Source of the DNA: Planctomycetota bacterium
GTDB lineage: Bacteria > Planctomycetota > UBA1135 > GCA-002686595
Assembly (NCBI GenBank): GCA_029259635.1
Contig: JAJDEU010000052.1
Span: forward strand, 62,001 to 126,000
Reading direction: 5' to 3'
DNA: 64,000 nucleotides
The notes under the pieces were generated by a model. It was not told the origin of the DNA, did not search any database, and worked only from the letters and a program-made list of their open reading frames with translations. This document shows, piece after piece, positions 18,284-28,640 of the stretch (positions are counted from its first letter, which is position 1; every line of letters starts with the position of its first letter). The translations under genes and the position numbers were made by a program.

Positions 18284-19891
18284 CTACCCGGGCACCTTCG
18301 GGAAGTCACCGGATCGGGCGGGGGAGAGCGCGGGATTGGAGCTCTCGAGCGAGAGCAGCAGGCGTTGCCTCGTGGTCGGTCGAATTCGGCGGGCGTTGGA
18401 TGGGCGAATGCCCGCGACCCAAATCAGCTCGGTACCACAAAACACGAGCGGGATGCTCGCGCGCTCTTCCCGCGCCACATTGGCGTCGGCTAAGAATCGG
18501 CAGAGCCGCCGACTGCCGGGCGCGCCGAGCGCGTGAAACCGATCGCCGGGCCGAGCAAAGCGAACGGTGAGCTCGCCCTCGAGGCGATCGGCGTCGAGTT
18601 CGACGTTGAATTCGGCGCTGTGTTCGGAGTCGCGCGAGTGCTTATCGGTGGAGCTGGGCAGGGGAGCGTCGGCGAGAGCGGGTTCGAGCCGAGCGCAAAT
18701 AGTGAGGCCATTCGCCAGTCGAACCTCGCCAGGGAGCTCGAGCTTGTTCACTTGATCGCGAGGTCCACCATTCTCTGGACTCCGGTCCGGTTGGCGTGAG
18801 GTCGGTGCGGACAAAACGAGCTCGTCTCTCCGCAGGTGAAGCGACCAAGCACCGGGAAGTTGATGACGCGCGAGGTCGTTCTTCGCGAGAGCGTCGACCA
18901 GCGCTTCGAGTAGAGGACGTCCGGGACCGCGACCGGTGGCTTCGGCGAGCAGGCGCCAGAGCGCGCGCCGTTGGAGTGGGCGCGGGAGTTCCGCGAGAGG
19001 GCCGCGCGCGAGCCGACGCGTCTTGGTGTTTTCACCGATGGCGTGGGGACTTTGGAACCACTCGAGATGAGCGGTGCGCTCGCGAACGGCGACGTGGAGC
19101 GTTCGGACAGCGCGCTCGAATCGATGCAGCGTTTGGATCGCTTCCGGACCGGCGCTCGCCTCCATCGCGGGCAGTGCCTCGGTGCGAATTCGGTTGCGCG
19201 TGAAGGCGCGGTTTTGGTTGGACGAGTCTTCGCGCCAGGCATGGCCGTCGCGTCGAAGCTGCTGACGGATGGGCTCGCGTCGAAGCGCGAGCATCGGACG
19301 CACCAAGACGAGTTCGCGCGAGGTGGGATTGAGTTCGGAATGGGGTGCGAGCACGAGCCTCGACTCGGGGCCGCTCAAGCCCGCGAGCTCGTCGCCGCGT
19401 ACCCAGCGCTGAACCAGTGTCTCGAGCCGATCGCCCGAGTGGTGGGCCGTGGCGATCGTGCGGAGGTTGAGGCGAGCGGCGTGGGCGGAGAGGGCTCGAT
19501 AGCGAAGGCGGCGGGCGCGAGCTTCGAGACCGCCGGAGTGCGTAGGCGCCGGGTCGGACTCGACTTCGCAGGGCACGTCGAGCTCGCGGCAGAGCGCTCG
19601 GCAGAACTCGGCATCGGCGCGGGACTCGGCTCCGCGCAGCGCGTGATCGAAGTGGAAGGCGTAGAGCGGGGGACGCGGCTGGAGCGCTGCGAGCATTCGA
19701 AGGAGCATGACGCTGTCCGCACCGCCGGAGAGCGCTACCAAGATGGGCTCGTCGGTGGGGAGGTCCGCCACCGTACACGGCTCGGGCTCCGCTCCTGCCT
19801 TCGCGAATGTCGCGGAGGGCTGAGGCGCTGAGGGCAATGGCGCTGAAGTCGAAGGCTCGTGGGGTGAGCGAGGAGAGTCGGGAGAATTCAC
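18284..19891 (-). CDS. tilS: tRNA(Ile)-lysidine synthase
   Basis: The enzyme adds lysine to the wobble cytidine of tRNA-Ile(CAU), changing both its charging and decoding. The N-type ATP pyrophosphatase loop SGGADS is at residues 55-60, followed by HFDHALRG and a second block around HHSGDRLETLVQRWVRG. At 535 residues it is long enough for the C-terminal tRNA-binding domains. The first ~45 residues are a Pro/Ser/Ala-rich extension, so the real start could be internal, but no better start is obvious. It is the first gene of a minus-strand run that continues to purN. Confidence 0.9.
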   Translation of the reverse strand: MNSPDSPRSPHEPSTSAPLPSAPQPSATFAKAGAEPEPCTVADLPTDEPILVALSGGADSVMLLRMLAALQPRPPLYAFHFDHALRGAESRADAEFCRALCRELDVPCEVESDPAPTHSGGLEARARRLRYRALSAHAARLNLRTIATAHHSGDRLETLVQRWVRGDELAGLSGPESRLVLAPHSELNPTSRELVLVRPMLALRREPIRQQLRRDGHAWREDSSNQNRAFTRNRIRTEALPAMEASAGPEAIQTLHRFERAVRTLHVAVRERTAHLEWFQSPHAIGENTKTRRLARGPLAELPRPLQRRALWRLLAEATGRGPGRPLLEALVDALAKNDLARHQLPGAWSLHLRRDELVLSAPTSRQPDRSPENGGPRDQVNKLELPGEVRLANGLTICARLEPALADAPLPSSTDKHSRDSEHSAEFNVELDADRLEGELTVRFARPGDRFHALGAPGSRRLCRFLADANVAREERASIPLVFCGTELIWVAGIRPSNARRIRPTTRQRLLLSLESSNPALSPARSGDFPKVPG

Positions 19892-19914
19892 GTCGAGTGG
19901 GCGAACGTCACGGA

Positions 19915-21168
<1,254 letters not shown>

Positions 21169-21191
21169 GCTTGCCTGCTCCCTGAATGAGC

Positions 21192-21234
21192 GGCGTCACC
21201 TGTGCAGCTCCGCGCGGGTGACGCCTTCTTTTTT
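21192..21234 (+). terminator. intrinsic terminator after gap
   Basis: A perfect 9-bp stem, GGCGTCACC (21192-21200) with GGTGACGCC (21217-21225), is followed at once by TTCTTTTTT (21226-21234). This is the clearest rho-independent terminator in the window. It lies between gap and pgk, where it may lower pgk expression relative to gap. Confidence 0.85.
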
Positions 21235-21287
21235 GCCGCGCCGTTCATCTCTCTTCATCTCTGCCCCCGCGATCTTTGGAGTTCTCC

Positions 21288-22481
21288 ATGAACCTTGCAC
21301 CTCCCGCTCTTGACCAGCTCGACATGAACGGAAAGCGCGTACTCGTGCGTGTGGACTTCAATGTGCCGATCGATGACGACGGCACGATCCGAGACGACAC
21401 TCGGATTCGCCGCGCCGTTCCGACGATCCAAAAGATTCTAGAGGCGGGTGGGCGACCGATTCTGATGAGCCACCTGGGGCGTCCCAAGGGCGAAGTGGTC
21501 GAGACGATGCGACTCGCGCCGGTTGCGACTCGACTGGGAGAGCTCTTGGGGACCGAGGTGCTCGCTCTCTCCGAGAGCACCGGTGAAGCGGTGGCCAGCG
21601 CGATCCAGGGCGCGAAGGCGGGCTCGGTCGTGCTTCTGGAGAACGTGCGCTTTCACGCCGGAGAGACGAAGGGGGACCCGGAGCTCTCTCGAGCCTTTGC
21701 CAGCCTCGGTGATGTGTTCGTGAACGATGCCTTCGGGAGCTCCCACCGGGACCACTGCTCGGTCTCCGGAGTTGCACGGCTCTTGCCCTCGGCCGCCGGC
21801 CTCCTGCTTCAGGCCGAGCTGGAAGCGTTCCAGCGCGTGCTCCTCGATCCCAAGCGCCCGCTCGTCGCCATCTTGGGTGGCGCGAAGGTCGCCGACAAGT
21901 TGACCGTGATTGACAACCTTTTGGACAAGGTCGACAAGCTCATCGTGGGTGGGGGCATGGCCTACACTTTCCTCAAGGCTATGGGCCATAGCGTCGGTAC
22001 GTCCTTGGTTCAGGACGACCAAGTCGACCTGGTGAAGCAAGCCATGAGCAAGGCCAAAGACAAGGGCGTCGAGCTGCTGTTGCCGGTCGATCACGAGTGC
22101 GGAGCCGAGTTTTCGAAGGATACCGAGCGGGTGACCACCGACGGGGCGGATATCCCGGATGGATTGATGGGCCTCGACGTGGGGCCAAAGAGCCGCGCTC
22201 TGTTCGTGGAAGCCGCTCATTCGGCAGCGACCCTGGTTTGGAACGGCCCGATGGGCGTCTTTGAGTGGCCGGCTTTCCAGGCGGGCACGGAGGAGGTGGG
22301 GCGCTCGGTCGCCAGCTGTGGGGGCTACACCGTCGTGGGCGGTGGGGACTCGGTGGCTGCCATCGGACAGTTTTCCCTCAGCGCGGAGATCGATCACGTC
22401 TCCACGGGCGGCGGCGCCTCCCTCGAGCTACTTGAGGGGCGCGATCTACCAGGGGTGTCTGCGCTCACCGAATCGAAGTAG
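21288..22481 (+). CDS. pgk: phosphoglycerate kinase
   Basis: This 397-residue glycolytic enzyme makes ATP from 1,3-bisphosphoglycerate. It carries RVDFNVP near the N-terminus, the substrate-binding SHLGRPKG, GGAKVADKLTVI and the nucleotide-binding GGGDSVAAI near the C-terminus. The ATG at 21288 has GGAG six bases upstream (21278-21281), which decides this start over a TTG four codons earlier. It lies between gap and rpe on the same strand, forming a carbon-metabolism cluster. Confidence 0.97.
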   Translation: MNLAPPALDQLDMNGKRVLVRVDFNVPIDDDGTIRDDTRIRRAVPTIQKILEAGGRPILMSHLGRPKGEVVETMRLAPVATRLGELLGTEVLALSESTGEAVASAIQGAKAGSVVLLENVRFHAGETKGDPELSRAFASLGDVFVNDAFGSSHRDHCSVSGVARLLPSAAGLLLQAELEAFQRVLLDPKRPLVAILGGAKVADKLTVIDNLLDKVDKLIVGGGMAYTFLKAMGHSVGTSLVQDDQVDLVKQAMSKAKDKGVELLLPVDHECGAEFSKDTERVTTDGADIPDGLMGLDVGPKSRALFVEAAHSAATLVWNGPMGVFEWPAFQAGTEEVGRSVASCGGYTVVGGGDSVAAIGQFSLSAEIDHVSTGGGASLELLEGRDLPGVSALTESK

Positions 22482-22518
22482 CGAAGTCCTCGATGCCGCC
22501 GTCCAGCGGAGCCCAGTT

Positions 22519-22556
22519 GCGCCCGGTTCCGGGGCGTACTGGACCCCTCCGGGCGC
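22519..22556 (+). other. strong stem-loop between pgk and rpe
   Basis: GCGCCCGG (22519-22526) pairs with CCGGGCGC (22549-22556), with further GGGG/CCCC pairing inside the loop. There is no T-run afterwards, so it is more likely an mRNA processing or stability element than an intrinsic terminator. Confidence 0.4.
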
Positions 22557-22600
22557 CTGTGGCACCCTCTTCGCCAGTTGCACGCAGAAATGCTGTCCGC

Positions 22601-23302
22601 ATGAAGACCTACCCCACCATCATCTCGCCCTCACTCCTCTCCGCTGACTTCGCCCGCCTGGCCGAAGACATCGCGCGGGTGGAATCGGCCGGAGCCGACT
22701 GGTTGCACGTGGACGTCATGGACGCCCACTTCGTGCCCAACCTGACGATCGGCCCGCCGGTGGTGAAGAGCATCTTTGGCGCTGCCAAGGTCCCGCTCGA
22801 CGTCCACCTGATGATCACCGACCCCAAGCAACATGCCGAGGCCTTCGCGAAGGCTGGCGCTCACGTCCTGACCTTTCATCGCGAGGTCTGCGCATCGCCG
22901 GACGAGGTCCGCGAGACGATCGGGCGGTTCCGCGAAGTGGGCGTAGATCAAGTCGGCATCGCTCTAAACCCCGCCACAGCGGTCGAGACCGTGGCTGACT
23001 TCTTAGGAGAGGTCGACCTCGTGCTGGTTATGAGTGTCGTGCCCGGCTTCGGTGGTCAGAGCTTCATGCCCGAGGTGCTCGACAAGGTGACTTGGCTGCG
23101 CGACGAGGGCTATGAGGGTTCGATCGAGATGGACGGCGGGTTGAACTACGAAACTCTCCCCCTGTGTGCGGCTGCCGGTGCCAATTGCCTCGTGGCGGGC
23201 TCGGCCATTTTTGGTGCGAAGGACATCCCGAAGACCATCGGAGACTTTCGTCGTCTTGGAGAATCGGCGCTCGCCGAGCGCACTCCTCGCGAGGTTTCCT
23301 AA
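22601..23302 (+). CDS. rpe: ribulose-phosphate 3-epimerase
   Basis: This 233-residue TIM-barrel enzyme interconverts ribulose-5-phosphate and xylulose-5-phosphate. It starts PTIISPSLLSADF, and HVDVMDAHFVPN carries the metal-binding His and Asp. VMSVVPGFGGQSF and EMDGGLN supply the second half of the site, and GSAIFG binds phosphate. The ATG at 22601 matches the family start; an upstream in-frame start would add unrelated residues. It probably shares a transcript with pgk. Confidence 0.96.
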   Translation: MKTYPTIISPSLLSADFARLAEDIARVESAGADWLHVDVMDAHFVPNLTIGPPVVKSIFGAAKVPLDVHLMITDPKQHAEAFAKAGAHVLTFHREVCASPDEVRETIGRFREVGVDQVGIALNPATAVETVADFLGEVDLVLVMSVVPGFGGQSFMPEVLDKVTWLRDEGYEGSIEMDGGLNYETLPLCAAAGANCLVAGSAIFGAKDIPKTIGDFRRLGESALAERTPREVS

Positions 23303-23327
23303 AAAACGAGAGAAGGGGAGCCCCTCC

Positions 23328-24365
23328 GTGCCCGATCCCGACCAGAATTCATCCTCCGTCGCTCATGAAGAGGTACTCTCCCCAGGGGAAACAGCAGGCG
23401 CGAGTCCGCATTCTGATGACAGCCCCCAAGAGCCCCGGCCGGGCCTGAAAGAGCACTCTGAGGTACACGTGGTAGAGAAGAACGAATCCGAAGAGTCCGA
23501 GCACGCGGACGGAGCCGAAGAGTCCGGCGCCGAGAAGCCCGGTCGTTTGGCGCGCATGCGCCGATCTAAGAAGAAGGACATGCCCGGCGGCCTCTGGCTC
23601 AAGTGCGAGTCCTGCAGCCAGGTGATCTATCGCAAGGAGCTGGAAGAGAAGGGACGGGTTTGCCCGGCCTGTGACTTCCACTTCACGCTGCCCGGTTCCG
23701 ATCGCGTCAAGATGCTGCTCGACGACGGCACGTGGACCGAAGAGTACGCCGAGCTCGTTCCAATCGACCGGCTCAACTTCGAGGAGAAGGTCACCTACGC
23801 CGACAAGATCGAGCGCACGCTCGCTCGCATGAAGCAAAACGAGGCCTTGATTTGCGGACGCGGAGAGATCCTAGGACGCAAGGTCGTGCTGGCCGTGCTG
23901 GACTTCAGCTTCATGGGCGGCTCGATGGGCGAAGTCGTCGGTGAAAAGATCGCACTGGCCGCTGAGATGGCCGCACGCGACAACGTTCCGTTCATCGTCT
24001 TCACCAGCTCAGGCGGTGCGCGCATGCACGAGGGCATCCTGTCGCTCATGCAAATGGCCAAGACCTGTGCGGCACTCGATCAGCTCAATCGAGCCGGTGG
24101 CTTTTCGATCTGCGTCATGACGCACCCGACCACCGGCGGCGTCACCGCCTCCTTCGCCACCGTCTGCGACATCTCCCTGGCCGAGCCGGGAGCGCTGATC
24201 GGATTCGCCGGTCCGCGAGTCATCGCGACGACGATCAAGCAAGAGCTACCGCCGGGCTTCCAGCGCGCGGAGTTCATGCTCGAGAAGGGCATGATCGATG
24301 CGATCGTCCGGCGCACTGAGTTGTGCCAGACTCTCGCCAAGCTGATCGACTACCGCGGGCTCTAA
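23328..24365 (+). CDS. accD: acetyl-CoA carboxylase carboxyltransferase beta subunit
   Basis: The protein forms malonyl-CoA together with AccA, the first committed step of fatty acid synthesis. The zinc ribbon is complete (Cys93, Cys96, Cys112, Cys115). The crotonase-like core has FTSSGGARMHEGI and TTGGVTASF. The GTG at 23328 follows AAGGGGAG with good spacing. The first ~80 residues are a non-conserved, very acidic extension (Glu, Ser, Asp-rich) not found in E. coli AccD. accA is not in the window. Confidence 0.95.
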   Translation: MPDPDQNSSSVAHEEVLSPGETAGASPHSDDSPQEPRPGLKEHSEVHVVEKNESEESEHADGAEESGAEKPGRLARMRRSKKKDMPGGLWLKCESCSQVIYRKELEEKGRVCPACDFHFTLPGSDRVKMLLDDGTWTEEYAELVPIDRLNFEEKVTYADKIERTLARMKQNEALICGRGEILGRKVVLAVLDFSFMGGSMGEVVGEKIALAAEMAARDNVPFIVFTSSGGARMHEGILSLMQMAKTCAALDQLNRAGGFSICVMTHPTTGGVTASFATVCDISLAEPGALIGFAGPRVIATTIKQELPPGFQRAEFMLEKGMIDAIVRRTELCQTLAKLIDYRGL

Positions 24366-24391
24366 GCACCCGCCGCACTCGGCCACTTCGC

Positions 24392-24431
24392 CTCGGCGCT
24401 CTCGCGCAGTTCCATCGTCGATAGCGCCGAG
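24392..24431. terminator. possible bidirectional hairpin between accD and a convergent gene
   Basis: CTCGGCGCT (24392-24400) pairs with AGCGCCGAG (24423-24431) across a 22-base loop, in the 104-base gap between convergent genes. There is no adjacent T-run, so termination is only a guess. Confidence 0.3.
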
Positions 24432-24469
24432 CTAGGAATGGGCGGAGTCGTTCGCAGGGCTCAGGGTTT

Positions 24470-25681
24470 TTAGCGCGGGCGTTCCGGTGCTCGGAAGCGC
24501 ATCACCCAAGAGTCGAACTGATTGGAAAAAGCGTTCGCTGCCAGGCGGTTAACTCCCGCGAGGACGCGGTTCGCGAGGAGCAACGGAAAACCGAGGAGCC
24601 CTTTCAGCCGGCGCTCGGAGAAGTACATCGCCTCGGGAATCGGCCAGGTGAGTTGGTAGCCCGCCGTCGCTTCGTGTTGGAAGCCCCGCGCTTCTAGCCA
24701 AGCGCGCATGTCCTCTGCCGTCTGCGCGTTCATCTCGCGAACGGGCAGGAGCGGCCGCGCTCGCCTGCGCGCGCGGAAGCCCCGCGAGTTGGCGTTAATG
24801 TCGCCGAACACCAAGGTCGCGCCGGGCTTGAGAGTTCCGACGAGTCCCTCGAGGAATTCCTCGACAGAAGGTGCGAAGCTGACGACACCGGAGCTGATGA
24901 CGAGGTCGTACTTCTCCTCGCCCTCGGCCGGAAAGGGCGGCGCGTTACCGAAACCCGTGCGTCCGATAAACTCAGGAATACCCGCAGCGCGGGCGTTGCC
25001 CTCGGTGATGCGAATCATCTCGGGGCTGGGGTCGAACGAGCTCAAGCTGACGTTCGGTATGTCTGCTGTCGTCTCGATGCCGCACCAGCCCGCGCCACAT
25101 CCGAAATCGAGCACGCGTTCACCCGCGTTCGGTCGCGCAAAGGTTCCCACGTAGCGACGCATCCAACGATGGTGAGCGTAGCCGGGCTTACCCGCCTCTC
25201 CGTTCCAGCCGGCGGCGTTCTTGTCGAACTTTTCGACAGTCGCTTCGGGCGACTGCACCCAGTCGCGACGGTGAGCGAGGAGCAGCGTCTCGGCTTCTCC
25301 TCCGGCAACCTCAAGTGATTGTTTTGCGGAGATCGTGCGCTGGTTCGCCCCGTTCGCCGAAACCCGGATGATCGACGTGGCGTGAAAGTCCGGCCAGATC
25401 TCATTGCGCCAAGCCGCGAGCGACTCATCGGAGATGTCGCCAGGCGCAGCCAACACGAGGCAGCCACCAAAGGCCAGCTCCTCCAAGACGCGGGACTTTT
25501 CCGCGCGAATGCCGGTCAGCAGAGCGTCGGCCGAAGCTCCGGCGATCAGGGAGACTTTGCGGTCTTGGCGGCTCGCATCGTCTGTGGGATCGAGCTCAAC
25601 ACCTGCGGCTGCGAGCACCGGTCGCAGAGCTTCGAGTCGTGTGTTGTGCACGGGCGGGGACAGCTGTTCTTCCGAGTTCAT
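24470..25681 (-). CDS. class I SAM-dependent methyltransferase with extra N-terminal domain
   Basis: The C-terminal two thirds of this 403-residue protein are a Rossmann-type methyltransferase. Motif I is VLDFGCGAGWCG (190-201), followed by an acidic SFDPSPEM and later LVISSGVVSF and ATLVFGDIN. The first ~145 residues form a separate, unrecognised domain that reads like an alpha/beta fold (for example GGCLVLAAPGDIS). The start overlaps the macrodomain stop by 4 bp, so the two are co-translated. The substrate is unknown; a hydrophobic C-terminal stretch resembles small-molecule or lipid methyltransferases but is not diagnostic. Confidence 0.75.
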   Translation of the reverse strand: MNSEEQLSPPVHNTRLEALRPVLAAAGVELDPTDDASRQDRKVSLIAGASADALLTGIRAEKSRVLEELAFGGCLVLAAPGDISDESLAAWRNEIWPDFHATSIIRVSANGANQRTISAKQSLEVAGGEAETLLLAHRRDWVQSPEATVEKFDKNAAGWNGEAGKPGYAHHRWMRRYVGTFARPNAGERVLDFGCGAGWCGIETTADIPNVSLSSFDPSPEMIRITEGNARAAGIPEFIGRTGFGNAPPFPAEGEEKYDLVISSGVVSFAPSVEEFLEGLVGTLKPGATLVFGDINANSRGFRARRRARPLLPVREMNAQTAEDMRAWLEARGFQHEATAGYQLTWPIPEAMYFSERRLKGLLGFPLLLANRVLAGVNRLAANAFSNQFDSWVMRFRAPERPR

Positions 25682-26283
25682 GAAGCGGATATCGTACGGG
25701 CAAGCTCCGCCAGGGCGGTGGAATAGATCCGGTGAAGCTCTTCGCTGAAGAGAATCATCCGGACCGACTCGATCGACGGGCGGGATGCCAAGTCGAGCGC
25801 CAGCGCGGAGAGAGCAACATCGGCAGATGGGCGGTGGGGATAGCCATAGATTCCCGCGGAGATCGCCGGAAAGGCGAGAGTGGTGGCGCCGACCGACTCC
25901 GCGAGAGCGAGAGCCGAGCGGTAGGTCGATGCGAGTTGAGCGGACTCACCGTGGTCACCACCCCTCCAAATCGGGCCCACGCAATGCAAGACGAATCGAG
26001 CTGGCAGGTCGTACCCGGCCGTGATCACGCACTCGCCGGTGGAGCAGCCCCGCGGATAGCGCTCCGTCAGCTCCCTCATCATGCCGGGTCCGGCGGCTCG
26101 ATGAATGGCGCCATCCACACCGCCGCCACCTGCTAGCTCGGCATTGGCCGCGTTTCCGATCGCATCGACGTCAACCCCCGTGATGTCGCCCCGCTCGCAG
26201 GACAGACGAGCGAGCGCGCGCCGCAGGTTCGAGTCGCTTTCCGAAACGAAGCGCTTGGGATGTTCGGGGCGGGATTCGGACAT
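25678..26283 (-). CDS. macrodomain protein, MacroD/YmdB-type ADP-ribosyl hydrolase
   Basis: This 201-residue macrodomain binds ADP-ribose and probably hydrolyses O-acetyl-ADP-ribose or mono-ADP-ribosyl links. Visible motifs are GDIT, NAAN (45-48), GGGGVDGAIHRAAG with the catalytic-type Asp57, and AGIYGYP (143-149) in the phosphate loop. VGPIW is also family-typical. It heads a two-gene minus-strand operon with the methyltransferase. No ADP-ribosyltransferase or sirtuin is nearby. Confidence 0.9.
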   Translation of the reverse strand: MSESRPEHPKRFVSESDSNLRRALARLSCERGDITGVDVDAIGNAANAELAGGGGVDGAIHRAAGPGMMRELTERYPRGCSTGECVITAGYDLPARFVLHCVGPIWRGGDHGESAQLASTYRSALALAESVGATTLAFPAISAGIYGYPHRPSADVALSALALDLASRPSIESVRMILFSEELHRIYSTALAELARTISAS

Positions 26284-26315
26284 GGCCGCCGAGCATGCCC
26301 CGGCGAGCGCGTCGT

Positions 26316-26330
26316 GGCCAAGGCTTGGCC
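26316..26330. promoter_or_regulatory. palindrome in the macrodomain/panB divergent gap
   Basis: GGCCAAG G CTTGGCC is a perfect palindrome with 7-bp arms in the 160-base divergent intergenic region. It could be a regulator-binding site for either gene. I found no convincing promoter hexamers tied to it. Confidence 0.25.
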
Positions 26331-26443
26331 CCGAGAAAAGGCCCGTCCTTGCGACTGGAACGGGTTGTTGGGTGGAATCGGACCGGCGGGGCTCGCGGCG
26401 ATCGCGATCTGCTACTAGCCTAGTCGGCCTTCACGAGAACCTT

Positions 26444-27271
26444 ATGGCTGAAAAAAACTCTCCCGAAGTCCACCCGCGCAAGATTACGACCCGCTCGCTC
26501 ACGCAGATGAAGCGAGCCGGGCAGCGCATTACCGCACTAACCGCCTACGACCACACGATGGCTGGCTTGCTCGACCAAGCGGGCATCGACGTGATTCTGG
26601 TCGGCGACTCCGCGGCGATGGTTGTGCAGGGACTCAACACGACGCTCTGCATCACGATGGAGCAGATGCTCCTGCACGCGGCGTGGGTCTCCGGTGCCGT
26701 CGACCGAGCGCTGGTGGTCGGCGACTTGCCGTTCATGTCCTACCAGGTCAATCCGGACGAAGGCTTGCGCAACGCTGGCCGCATGGTGAAAGAGTCCGGT
26801 GTCGAAGCTGTGAAGCTCGAGGGCGGCGAAAAGATCTGTCGAACGGTCGAGCGCATCGTGGATGTCGGCATTCCCGTGATGGGGCACTTGGGTCTGACGC
26901 CTCAGTCGATTCACAAGTTCGGCACCTACCAGGTTCGAGCGACCGAGAAGGTAGAGGCTGACGAAGTACGGCGCGACGCGCGCGCTCTTTGTGACGCCGG
27001 TGCTTTCGCCATCGTGATCGAAAAAGTTCCGGCGCAACTCGCGACGGAGATCGCCAAGGAAGTCGAGGTGCCGATTATCGGAATCGGCGCTGGCGCCGGA
27101 TGCGATGGCCAGATTCTGGTTTCGCACGACATGCTGGGGCTCTACACCAAGTTCCACCCGCGCTTCGTTCGCCGTTACGCCAACCTCGGCGATCAGATGT
27201 TGGATGCGTTCACGCGCTACAGCTCGGACGTTCGCAGCGGCGACTTCCCTTCGGAAGACGAGAGCTACTGA
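26444..27271 (+). CDS. panB: 3-methyl-2-oxobutanoate hydroxymethyltransferase
   Basis: This is the first enzyme of pantothenate synthesis, transferring a hydroxymethyl group from methylenetetrahydrofolate to ketoisovalerate. At 275 residues it has the TIM-barrel pattern: TALTAYDHTMA, VGDSAAMV (Mg-binding Asp), VGDLPFMSYQ, KLEGG, PVMGHLGLTPQSI and GIGAGAGCDGQILV. The ATG at 26444 gives the normal family length; upstream in-frame codons run into the divergent macrodomain gene. panC and panD are not in the window. Confidence 0.95.
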   Translation: MAEKNSPEVHPRKITTRSLTQMKRAGQRITALTAYDHTMAGLLDQAGIDVILVGDSAAMVVQGLNTTLCITMEQMLLHAAWVSGAVDRALVVGDLPFMSYQVNPDEGLRNAGRMVKESGVEAVKLEGGEKICRTVERIVDVGIPVMGHLGLTPQSIHKFGTYQVRATEKVEADEVRRDARALCDAGAFAIVIEKVPAQLATEIAKEVEVPIIGIGAGAGCDGQILVSHDMLGLYTKFHPRFVRRYANLGDQMLDAFTRYSSDVRSGDFPSEDESY

Positions 27272-27289
27272 GCGAGGCTCGAACCTGCG

Positions 27290-28030
27290 CTACTCGCTCC
27301 GCTTGACGATCGTCGTACTGGCCTGATCGGAGGGCCAGATCACGATCTCGCCGATGTTGACGTGCGGTGGCCGCGTTACGGCAAACGCAATCGCATCGGC
27401 AACGTCGTCGGGGGTCAGCGCTTCGAAGCCGCGATACACTGCGTCCGCTCGCTCTTGATCGCCGAGCCGCACCCGACTGAACTCCGTCTCGACCATGCCG
27501 GGGTCCACCGTGGTAAAGCGAATGCCGGTTCCGGCGGCGTCGAGTCGAAGTGCTTCGTAGAGCGCGCGCACCGCGTGCTTGGTCGCGCAATAAACATTCC
27601 CGCCGGGATAGACCTGTCGTCCCGCGACGCTGCCGAGCAGCACCATATCGCCGCGCCCGCGCGCGATCATTCCGGGCAAGGTCGCGCGAATAACCGCCAG
27701 TACGCCTTTGACGTTCGTGTCGATCATGTCGTTCCACGCGCTCTCTTCGACGCTGTGAATCGGATCGGTGCCCCGCGCAAGTCCGGCGTTGGCGACGACC
27801 AGATCGAATTCAAAGGATTCGAGCGCAGAACCGACGCTCGCGGCATCGCGGACGTCCAGTTCGAGCGCTTCGGCCCCGGGCAGCTCCTTCGCGAGCGCGC
27901 GGAGTCGATCGACCCGTCGCGCAGCCAGCACGAGCCGCGCGCCCTCCGCGCTCAACCTGCGAGCCGTCGACTCGCCGATTCCCGCCGAAGCTCCCGTCAC
28001 GAGCGCCAACTGTCCGCTTAATTTCTGCAT
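27290..28030 (-). CDS. short-chain dehydrogenase/reductase, YdfG-like
   Basis: This classical SDR of 246 residues has the NAD(P) loop TGASAGIG (12-19), NAG (81-83), Ser134, Tyr147 and Lys151 (YCATK). The pattern AARRVDRL after strand 2 suggests NADP preference. Overall it resembles the NADP-dependent 3-hydroxy acid dehydrogenase (YdfG) group. The ATG at 28030 begins at the conserved strand; a longer upstream frame lacks SDR features. It converges on panB and diverges from the OsmC gene. The physiological substrate is unknown. Confidence 0.85.
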   Translation of the reverse strand: MQKLSGQLALVTGASAGIGESTARRLSAEGARLVLAARRVDRLRALAKELPGAEALELDVRDAASVGSALESFEFDLVVANAGLARGTDPIHSVEESAWNDMIDTNVKGVLAVIRATLPGMIARGRGDMVLLGSVAGRQVYPGGNVYCATKHAVRALYEALRLDAAGTGIRFTTVDPGMVETEFSRVRLGDQERADAVYRGFEALTPDDVADAIAFAVTRPPHVNIGEIVIWPSDQASTTIVKRSE

Positions 28031-28229
28031 AGTTCTCTTATTGATCACCGGTCGTCTTCGATCACCGTGGGTGCCGCGCCCAACTCTAGCAACTCCTGCC
28101 GGCGGCTTTCCCGTTCCGACTCGCGGACAGCTTGGCCCGAGCCCGGCCGCGTGACAGAATCTGAAGGCGAAGCCCGTGGTGCCGCAGGCTTGAACTCGCA
28201 CCCCAACCCTCCAGGAAAGAAATCCTCCC

Positions 28230-28640
28230 GTGGTCCAAATTCAGTTTCAGTACCAAGGAGAGCTGCGTTGCCAGGCGACGCACGCTCCCTCCACCACCGA
28301 ACTCATCACCGACGCTCCGGTGGACAACTGCGGCCGCGGAGAGTCTTTTTCGCCGACCGACCTCGTCGCCACTGCCCTCGGGTCCTGCATGCTCACCATC
28401 ATGGGCATCGCGGCCGAGAAGCACGGCTGGAACCTGTCCGGCGCGAAGGCCACCGTCGAGAAGGGCATGGTCCACTCACCGGTGCGCCGGATCGGAACCC
28501 TCGGCGTCGAGCTGTGGATGCCGGGAGGGCTCGACGAAAAAGCGCAGCGGGTCTTGGAGGCGGCAGCGCGGAACTGCCCGGTTTGGCACAGCCTGAATCC
28601 AGAGATCGAGCTTCCGGTGAGCATTCACTGGGGCAGCTGA
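28230..28640 (+). CDS. OsmC family peroxide reductase-like protein
   Basis: This 136-residue OsmC-fold protein has both conserved cysteines, Cys53 in ALGSCMLT and Cys115 in AARNCPVW. The family reduces organic hydroperoxides with a thiol partner. SPTDLVATALGSC is the strongest family signature. The GTG start has AGGAAAGA about ten bases upstream. Its divergence from the SDR gene across a 199-base gap suggests separate promoters. Whether it acts as OsmC, Ohr or a YhfA-like member is not clear; the sequence looks closest to the OsmC/YhfA branch. Confidence 0.87.
   Translation: MVQIQFQYQGELRCQATHAPSTTELITDAPVDNCGRGESFSPTDLVATALGSCMLTIMGIAAEKHGWNLSGAKATVEKGMVHSPVRRIGTLGVELWMPGGLDEKAQRVLEAAARNCPVWHSLNPEIELPVSIHWGS

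Noticed and set aside
26105..26443. Upstream extension of the panB reading frame
   Set aside because: It overlaps the divergent macrodomain gene and has no PanB similarity; the ATG at 26444 gives normal length.
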